Made by a program: the position numbers and the translations under genes
In this document: positions 1-5,068 of the stretch, piece by piece
Layout: the number at the start of each line of letters is the position of its first letter
Numbering within the stretch: the stretch's first letter is position 1
Notes under the pieces: generated by a model
Databases searched by the model: none
What the model was told of the DNA's origin: nothing
What the model saw: only the letters and a program-made list of their open reading frames with translations
Assembly: GCA_030612905.1 (NCBI GenBank)
Contig: JAUWNA010000132.1
Span: 1-6,175 of the forward strand
Direction of reading: 5' to 3'
Source: Promethearchaeota archaeon
GTDB taxonomy: Archaea; Asgardarchaeota; Lokiarchaeia; Sigyniarchaeales; SOKP01
DNA length: 6,175 nucleotides

Positions 1-1247
1 GGAATCATAACAACATCGTTGAACAACGCAATACTCGCTCCAGATTTAATAGCTTCTCCTGTTTTTACAAGTAAATCATCTGGAGATTTATCATGAATGC
101 GGACGGAAAAAGTAGGTTGAACTGTTTTTAGCTTCTTGTAAGAATCTAGGAATAGATACGACAATTGATTAGTAGCGTCGTGTCCATCTTCATCAACGCC
201 TCCTATCGTCATATTTGCCGTGAGTGGCGGACCTTCTGCAGCTATAATTCCTTTATGAAGGACATAATTCCATAGAGTTGTAAGCTTCAAGTAAAAACAT
301 TCAATTAAGAATTGTACTTCTTCATCGGTTATAGTCCCTTTTTTTTTATCCTCTAAATAAAAAGGATAGAGAACTTGATCAATGCGTCCAATACTAATAG
401 CAAATCCTCCATCTTCGAGACCAGCAATAACATGAGTGAAATACAATAATTGGAAGGCTTCTTTAAATGAGGATGGTGGGTTACCAGAGATATTAGAACA
501 AATTTCAGCAATTTTATTAAGTTCTTTTTTTCTATTACTATTGCCTTCTTTTTCTGCTAATTCAGTTGCCAATATTGAGAATCTTTGAATAAATTCTTTA
601 GAACCATCTAAAACAATAATTACTGACTCCAAAAAATTCATTTTCTTTTGATCTTTAGAAAATTCTTTCATCTTCTCTCTTGCTTTTTGAATTAAGCCGT
701 TAAATCCCGCTTTTAAGACGTTATGATGTCCCGGGAAGAAATGCCCCGTTCCGTTAGTTATGTTTGTATCCACGATATAGGGTAGATTTAGCATGAGATC
801 GGTTAATTCGGGACTTAAATAAGAGTCAAATCTGGATTTAGTAGTCTCTTCTTCGTTTTTCCAATATGGTATAATCTCTTCGATTATGATTTGTTTATCG
901 TCATCTGAAAGTAATAGCCGTTGAGTTTCTCGATTGTTATAGAGGTTGATATCTTGTTCAATTGTATCAACACGTACTTCAGGATATAAGGGAGTTCCAA
1001 CAAATTTAGTACATCGATTTCCAACAATAAATTCGTCGTCCCATATTTTTATTGTCATATTTGTAAAAAGATGGCGCATAGCTTTCGCAAATCTTATGTT
1101 TGGAGCCTCACCCTTTGTACTTTTATAAGATTCAGTGAAAAGCTTAGCTCTTTCTATGCAGAGTTCGTGTGGCTGTAAAACCACTCTATTTTTCAATCGT
1201 GAAATTCGATCTTCATAACCCGGAGGAGAAATTTGTTCTATTTGCAT
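1..1247 (-). CDS. Glycyl radical enzyme, pyruvate formate-lyase-like (PFL2-type), 3' part missing
   Basis: This is the N-terminal 415 codons of a glycyl radical enzyme, open without a stop from the ATG at 1247 to the window edge. Seen family blocks: TESYKSTKGEAPNIRFAKA (about residues 38-56), IWDDEFIVGN (68-77), GTGHFFPGHHNVLKAGFNGL (166-185), then KEAFQLLYF, AISIGRIDQ, a TITDEEVQFLIE helix (305-316), MTIGGVDEDGHDATN (346-360), QPTFSVRIHDKSPDDL (377-392) and SGASIALFND (402-411). These are typical of the PFL domain. Family members are cytosolic, oxygen-sensitive, use a Cys thiyl radical generated by a Gly radical, and need a radical-SAM activase. The active-site Cys normally follows the last block seen, so it and the C-terminal Gly-radical domain lie outside the window. 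Substrate class (formate C-acetyltransferase, diol/hydroxyproline dehydratase, succinate-adding or decarboxylating) cannot be assigned. A GGGA lies about 7 bases before the ATG. An A9 run (minus-strand sense of 339-347) was checked and keeps frame. Confidence 0.9.
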   Translation of the reverse strand, partial: MQIEQISPPGYEDRISRLKNRVVLQPHELCIERAKLFTESYKSTKGEAPNIRFAKAMRHLFTNMTIKIWDDEFIVGNRCTKFVGTPLYPEVRVDTIEQDINLYNNRETQRLLLSDDDKQIIIEEIIPYWKNEEETTKSRFDSYLSPELTDLMLNLPYIVDTNITNGTGHFFPGHHNVLKAGFNGLIQKAREKMKEFSKDQKKMNFLESVIIVLDGSKEFIQRFSILATELAEKEGNSNRKKELNKIAEICSNISGNPPSSFKEAFQLLYFTHVIAGLEDGGFAISIGRIDQVLYPFYLEDKKKGTITDEEVQFLIECFYLKLTTLWNYVLHKGIIAAEGPPLTANMTIGGVDEDGHDATNQLSYLFLDSYKKLKTVQPTFSVRIHDKSPDDLLVKTGEAIKSGASIALFNDVVMI

Positions 1248-1298
1248 TGTTATTCCCAAAAAATTGTAATTTTTAATTAAAAAATCATTACTTTAATT

Positions 1299-1308
1299 TT
1301 TATTATAA
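1299..1308 (-). promoter_or_regulatory. Candidate TATA box of the glycyl radical enzyme gene
   Basis: On the minus strand this reads TTATAATAAA. If the organism is archaeal, a TATA box here would place the transcript start near 1275, about 28 bases before the ATG at 1247. The surrounding DNA is so AT-rich that matches by chance are easy, so the assignment rests mainly on position. Confidence 0.25.
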
Positions 1309-1356
1309 TTTTAAAACTAAATAAAAGTTGTTATGAGTTATTATAAAATCTTTTAA

Positions 1357-1384
1357 AACCTTTTGGTAAATTGATACCCAGGTT
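1357..1384. repeat. Nested inverted repeat, possible operator
   Basis: The segment reads AACC-4-GGTA-6-TACC-2-GGTT. An inner pair GGTA (1365-1368)/TACC (1375-1378) sits inside an outer pair AACC (1357-1360)/GGTT (1381-1384). It lies in the most mixed-composition part of the divergent intergenic region, between the two likely promoters, where a regulator could act on either unit. The arms are short and chance is a real alternative. Confidence 0.25.
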
Positions 1385-1505
1385 AACTTTCCAAAGACGA
1401 AATTACCACCATTGATTATGAAATTTTATAAGAACATCCCCTATTTTCCTTTCTTTTTTAAAAATTTTGATACTTAATCAGAATATTTTTTATACTTTTA
1501 TCTTA

Positions 1506-1515
1506 TTATATTTAA
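1506..1515 (+). promoter_or_regulatory. Candidate TATA box of the MoxR/VWA unit
   Basis: The bases TTATATTTAA resemble an archaeal TATA box. They would place transcription start around 1535-1542 and give a leader of about 50 bases before the ATG at 1592. A second AT-rich candidate (TTTTTATAC, about 1487-1495) lies just upstream. This is weak evidence in a region that is almost all A and T. Confidence 0.22.
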
Positions 1516-1552
1516 AGTTAAAAATTACCAAATATTTATTATTTACAAAAAG

Positions 1553-1575
1553 AAAGACTTTGAATAGTCGTCTTT
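1553..1575 (+). promoter_or_regulatory. Small hairpin in the leader of the MoxR gene
   Basis: AAAGAC (1553-1558) pairs with GTCTTT (1570-1575) around an 11-base loop. Inside it a competing stem, GACT (1556-1559) with AGTC (1566-1569), could form instead. The hairpin ends 16 bases before the start codon and no U-run follows, so it does not look like a terminator. It could affect translation or mark a regulator site, but a six-pair stem may be fortuitous. Confidence 0.25.
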
Positions 1576-1591
1576 AATCAGAGAAAATAAA

Positions 1592-1987
1592 ATGATTAAT
1601 AAAGAAAGATTCGAGGAGTTATTTCAGCAACAACTTATAAAAGATATATCTCAAGACCCAATTGATATTGTTTTATCTGGGCAATATGGTAAAGCACTGG
1701 AGTTGCTTAGAGAGGCCGAGGCAACGGGGCTGTTTCCAGCTCTTGTTGGGCCGCCTGGAGTAGGTAAAACAATTTTATGTAGATATTTTGCTAGTTTAAG
1801 AGCTAAAGAAGAAAAAAAAAAGAGCTTTTTCTGGCTCACCATGGACGAAAGTATAAAACCTTCGCATTTTATTGGAAGTTTCGATCCTGCTATTACTCTA
1901 AAAAAGGGATTTGTGTTAGAAGCATTTAACCCCGGACCACTTTTGAGCGCAATGTTAGAAGGTGGAACTTTTTTGGCTAATGAATAA
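1592..1987 (+). CDS. N-terminal half of the MoxR ATPase (131 residues as read)
   Basis: As the sequence stands, translation from the ATG at 1592 gives 131 residues and stops right after the Walker B Glu. This piece keeps the Walker A loop and the Walker B acidic residue. It lacks sensor 1, the arginine finger and the whole C-terminal lid, so it could not act as a working AAA+ subunit. The ribosome site is weak (purine-rich CAGAGAAAATAAA before the ATG). Confidence 0.7.
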   Translation: MINKERFEELFQQQLIKDISQDPIDIVLSGQYGKALELLREAEATGLFPALVGPPGVGKTILCRYFASLRAKEEKKKSFFWLTMDESIKPSHFIGSFDPAITLKKGFVLEAFNPGPLLSAMLEGGTFLANE

Positions 1988-2532
1988 ATCGAGCTACTGA
2001 ATACTCACAAAATACTTTATTAGAACCTTTAGAGGAAGAATCGATTAACATTCCGCACTTGGGTCGAATAAAAGCTAGCAAGGATTTCTTCTTTATTTCT
2101 GCTATGAACCCGGAAGAGCTTTCGGGCACCCATCGTTTATCTGAGGCTTTAAAGGATAGAATTAAGATCTGGATTAAACTGACATACCCCGATAAAGCGA
2201 CTGAGCTCGAGATTATAAGAATAAATTTGCCGGAACATTTTATTATCGAAGAATCTGAATTAGAATTAATTTATTCAATAATAAACGAAACGAGAAAGAA
2301 TAAAATAGATATTGAAGTACCAGCCTCAATTCGAGCCGGAATTGCGATAGCAAAACTATTAGCTCGAAGACGATCTTTAGAAAAAGAAGGAAAAATAAAA
2401 GAAAAAACTTCAACTTACGAATATCTTTCAGAAATCACTCGTCACGTCTTACTAGGAAGTATGAAACCAAAACCTGGTACAAAAGTTGAAAATATTATTG
2501 AAAGTATTATTCATAAAACTTTAGGTGCGTAG
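1984..2532 (+). CDS. C-terminal half of the MoxR ATPase, in the -1 frame
   Basis: Positions 1984-2532 continue the protein in the -1 frame, beginning INRATEYSQNTLLEPLEEE and carrying sensor 1, arginine finger and sensor 2. A gene finder would probably start it at the TTG at 2059 (157 residues). That start has no family support, because the 25 codons before it are clearly homologous MoxR sequence. The first in-frame ATG, at 2104, falls on the Met of the sensor-1 AMNP motif. No start here would make a functional protein on its own. The highly charged tail (RRRSLEKEGKIKEKTS) precedes a final helical segment. Confidence 0.7.
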   Translation: MNRATEYSQNTLLEPLEEESINIPHLGRIKASKDFFFISAMNPEELSGTHRLSEALKDRIKIWIKLTYPDKATELEIIRINLPEHFIIEESELELIYSIINETRKNKIDIEVPASIRAGIAIAKLLARRRSLEKEGKIKEKTSTYEYLSEITRHVLLGSMKPKPGTKVENIIESIIHKTLGA

Positions 2533-2550
2533 GGGGTAAAAAGTTATTTT

Positions 2551-5064
2551 ATGGCAGTTTTTCCTGAAAATCCTTGCGAATTTGCTGTAGATTTCATTAG
2601 AAAAATGAGGTCTCATGCCGACATTATCCAAATTCCGTCATCACGTCAAGTTTTATCAATTCCAAAATTAATTTTATCAAGGTATTATCGAAAGGGCTTT
2701 GTGACACCTAACGATTACATAGAAATAAGTACCGTAACTTCGTTTCCAGACAATCAGGAATTAGCAAAAGATATTGCTTTTAAAATTCTCTTTCCAAATT
2801 ACAAAAAAGATATTATTGACTCGTTTTTTCAAAGCGAAGATACCGTTGATAAATCTATTGAAGACCTTGTAGAATCCGAGATGAAGTCTGAATTAGATCA
2901 ACTTCAAGAGATTATAGATGAAATCGAGGCGACAAAATCAATAGATACAGATGAGATTCAAAAATTAGAGGATTTTCTTAAAGAATTAAATTCGAATAGG
3001 GATAAAGAGCCATATAAATCCGCATTAAATTTCTTTAACGACGATTCGGAATTGTATAAAGAAGAGATATCTTCCTTAGAAAAACTAATTCAAGAAGCCC
3101 AAAAAAGGCTAGAACAAAAAATAAATTCCTTGAGTCCTGATGATTTAAAGGCTGGTTCTAATTTAGGTTTAAACGATTTAATCCAACAAAATTCCTTAAG
3201 AGAGTGGGAAAAACTCGCAAGTAAAGCTCTCAATAATCAGGATATTTCAGAGGATTTATCAAAACTAATTAATTCAAACAAATTAGATGATCTTTTAAAG
3301 GTTATAAAATTTATTAATGAGACTTCGGACAATCAAAACATAAAAGATCAAATCCAAAATATTAAAAACCAACTTCAAAACCAACTAAATAATTTAGATC
3401 AACTATTTAATGCCGCAAAAACTTTAGGCGAAACTCCTAAGTTTGATCAAGACAAAGTTTTGAATAATTCGCTAAATCAATCTTCATTTGAGCATAATTT
3501 TAACCTTGCAGACTCGTTAGATCAATATTTTGGTACAAATTTAAGAGAAGAATTGCTTAATAAATTAAATGGGCAAATGCAAAACCCGCAAAAACAAAAG
3601 AAACAATTGAATTTGTCGTTAGACATGTTGACAAAAAATGCATTTGCTAATAAATCTTGGAATTCGCTATTTAACCAAGCTATGAAAAACGCGATCGACG
3701 AGGCAAATAGTCAAAATATTAAGTTTGAAGCATTTAAATCGCTTTCCCATCAAATGCAACAATTAATGAATAGTTGCCCAAACATGCACTGTGGACAAAA
3801 AATATCTCAAAAATTACCCGAATTAGTTTCTCAAACACTAGAAGCTTGTGAAACGCCTGATCAATTAAGAAACGCAACAGAATTCTTAAGAAAGATCGGA
3901 TTAAATCCTGAAGCAGAAGATATTAAAAGAATTGGAAAAAAACTTGAAATGCCCGAAGAAGAAATATACGAATTAATTGAACCTAACTATCAATTACTTA
4001 AAAAAACGATTGAAAAGAAGATAGCAGATTTTCAGCGAATTAACAATTTAATGAATCAAATTAAAGACCAACTAAATAAAGATAGAATTAGAGAGCTTTT
4101 AAGCAGTGCATTAGCTTCCGATAATAGGGATGCTTTAGGCGCAATTGGTCATTTTAATTTGAGTGAGGCTTTAAAAGGTGCTCAGCAAATCGGGGGCAAA
4201 GAAGCGCAAGATAAATTAATTGCGTGTTTATCTGCAGGTACTGGTGAGAATCTCCTTAAACAATGGTTTATTCATAGAAACAATCTACCAGAGCAAGTTA
4301 AATTAAAGGTTAAGGAATTAGCAAAAAAAATGCTAATTGAGTTAGGAATATATTACTCAAGGGCTCGTTTAGGCAGTGCAACGACCGGACCTACACCTAT
4401 TAACATAGTAAGACCCTACACAATAGGAGACGACTTCGAAAATATAGACCTGGAGGAAACAATTTTTAACCTTTTAGAAAAAGGTAAAAAATTAGATCAC
4501 ATTAATTACGACGATTTTTTTGTCTATGAGACCGCAAAAGGATTACGCTCGTTATGCTTTGAACTTGATATCAGCGGTTCGATGACAGGAGAAAAACTAG
4601 CATATATGGCAATATGTGTGACGATGTTAGTATATGGGATGAGAAAAGATGAGATTGCTATTGCATTTTTCGAGTCAGATACGCATGTTTTAAAGGAATT
4701 ATCTAAAAAAGTAGATTTAGAAAAATTAGCTGATGAGTTACTCTCTGTTTCAGCTAAGGGAGGAACAAGACTTCAAAGTGCCTTAGAATGGGCAAAAAAA
4801 CAATTTAAAGAAAAGTCAAGCTCCCGTGAAAAGCTGAACGTATTATTTACGGATGCTGAAATATACGACCTTCAGCAATCTATTGAAACATTAAGAATTT
4901 TCCGCTCTTTAGGAATTGATTTTATCTTAGTCTGCCCAGAATCCTCCTTTAATTTAAAAGAAGCAAAAAAAATGGTTAAAATCGCAGGAGGACAATTATT
5001 AACTATAAAAGATTGGAACGACTTTCCAAAATTAATTTCTGATATTATTAAATCGAGATTTTAG
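2551..5064 (+). CDS. VWA (MIDAS) domain protein, partner of the MoxR ATPase
   Basis: This 837-residue soluble protein has no signal peptide or membrane segment. Residues 1-85 form a conserved-looking start (PSSRQVLSIPKLILSRYYRK, then TPNDYIEISTVTSFPDNQEL) like that of other ATPase-partner VWA proteins. Residues 100-600 are a long, charged, Asn/Gln/Lys/Glu-rich helical region with coiled-coil character, densest near 255-290. Residues 619-660 carry the pre-VWA block IVRPYTIGDDFENIDLEETI. The VWA domain spans about 666-837 with a complete MIDAS: DISGS (Asp673, Ser675, Ser677), the Thr of GGTR (739) and the Asp of FTDAE (768). Known MoxR/VWA pairs couple ATP hydrolysis to remodelling of a client, with the VWA binding substrate or ring through a MIDAS metal. 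The ATG at 2551 follows AGGGGGT (2531-2537), a usable though distant ribosome site. It lies 18 bases after the ATPase and 4 before the next gene, so one operon is likely. The client is unknown. Confidence 0.9.
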   Translation: MAVFPENPCEFAVDFIRKMRSHADIIQIPSSRQVLSIPKLILSRYYRKGFVTPNDYIEISTVTSFPDNQELAKDIAFKILFPNYKKDIIDSFFQSEDTVDKSIEDLVESEMKSELDQLQEIIDEIEATKSIDTDEIQKLEDFLKELNSNRDKEPYKSALNFFNDDSELYKEEISSLEKLIQEAQKRLEQKINSLSPDDLKAGSNLGLNDLIQQNSLREWEKLASKALNNQDISEDLSKLINSNKLDDLLKVIKFINETSDNQNIKDQIQNIKNQLQNQLNNLDQLFNAAKTLGETPKFDQDKVLNNSLNQSSFEHNFNLADSLDQYFGTNLREELLNKLNGQMQNPQKQKKQLNLSLDMLTKNAFANKSWNSLFNQAMKNAIDEANSQNIKFEAFKSLSHQMQQLMNSCPNMHCGQKISQKLPELVSQTLEACETPDQLRNATEFLRKIGLNPEAEDIKRIGKKLEMPEEEIYELIEPNYQLLKKTIEKKIADFQRINNLMNQIKDQLNKDRIRELLSSALASDNRDALGAIGHFNLSEALKGAQQIGGKEAQDKLIACLSAGTGENLLKQWFIHRNNLPEQVKLKVKELAKKMLIELGIYYSRARLGSATTGPTPINIVRPYTIGDDFENIDLEETIFNLLEKGKKLDHINYDDFFVYETAKGLRSLCFELDISGSMTGEKLAYMAICVTMLVYGMRKDEIAIAFFESDTHVLKELSKKVDLEKLADELLSVSAKGGTRLQSALEWAKKQFKEKSSSREKLNVLFTDAEIYDLQQSIETLRIFRSLGIDFILVCPESSFNLKEAKKMVKIAGGQLLTIKDWNDFPKLISDIIKSRF

Positions 5065-5068
5065 AAGA

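Larger units (their letters stand above)
1248..1591. other. Divergent AT-rich intergenic region
   Basis: These 344 bases separate the minus-strand glycyl radical enzyme from the plus-strand MoxR/VWA unit. No credible gene is present; the longest ATG frame I noticed is 19 codons (1418-1477) and has no support. The stretch is extremely A+T rich, apart from a more mixed segment at about 1360-1440. It should contain both promoters, and also holds a nested inverted repeat (1357-1384) and a leader hairpin (1553-1575), listed separately. Confidence 0.8.
1592..2532 (+). pseudogene. MoxR-type AAA+ ATPase, reading frame broken by a one-base deletion
   Basis: Read across the break, this gene encodes about 313 residues, the normal length for MoxR ATPases. 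Blocks in order: Walker A GPPGVGKT (53-60); the MoxR-type segment FIGSFDPAITLKKGF (93-107) with NPGPLLSAMLEGG (113-125); Walker B-like TFLANEINRA (126-135); sensor 1 in FISAMNPEE (Asn173); arginine finger in EALKDR (Arg190); sensor 2 in PASIRAGIAIAK (Arg248). MoxR proteins form hexameric ATP-driven remodelling rings that work with VWA partners, and a VWA gene starts 18 bases downstream. In frame, TAA at 1565-1567 precedes the ATG at 1592, so no earlier start is possible. The break: after Glu131 (GAA, 1982-1984) the frame hits TAA (1985-1987), but adding one A gives GAA ATA AAT CGA (Glu-Ile-Asn-Arg), and the -1 frame then stays open to TAG at 2530-2532. It is a sequencing error or recent mutation; if an error, this is an intact gene. 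Confidence 0.85.

Noticed and set aside
339..347. Possible frameshift in the glycyl radical enzyme at a run of nine T (A9 in the gene)
   Set aside because: Translation reads LEDKKKGTITDEE through it and stays in the family frame on both sides, so no indel is evident.
946..1128. Open plus-strand frame of 60 codons
   Set aside because: It lies antisense within the glycyl radical enzyme gene, whose minus-strand frame has strong family motifs.
1418..1477. 19-codon plus-strand frame in the intergenic region
   Set aside because: It has no ribosome site and a low-complexity Phe-rich product, and is expected by chance.
1430..1480. Pyrimidine-rich tract resembling a terminator
   Set aside because: No stem precedes the T-runs, and the neighbouring genes diverge from here, so no transcript should end at this point.
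1651..1842. Open minus-strand frame of 63 codons
   Set aside because: It is antisense to the Walker A part of the ATPase and has no sensible protein features.
1976..1990. Programmed -1 ribosomal frameshift in the ATPase gene
   Set aside because: The bases before the stop (GCT AAT GAA TAA) do not form an X XXY YYZ slippery heptamer, and I saw no obvious downstream hairpin. A missing base is simpler.
2059..2532. Independent gene starting at the TTG at 2059
   Set aside because: The frame upstream of this codon back to 1984 encodes matching MoxR sequence, so the TTG is an internal Leu codon.
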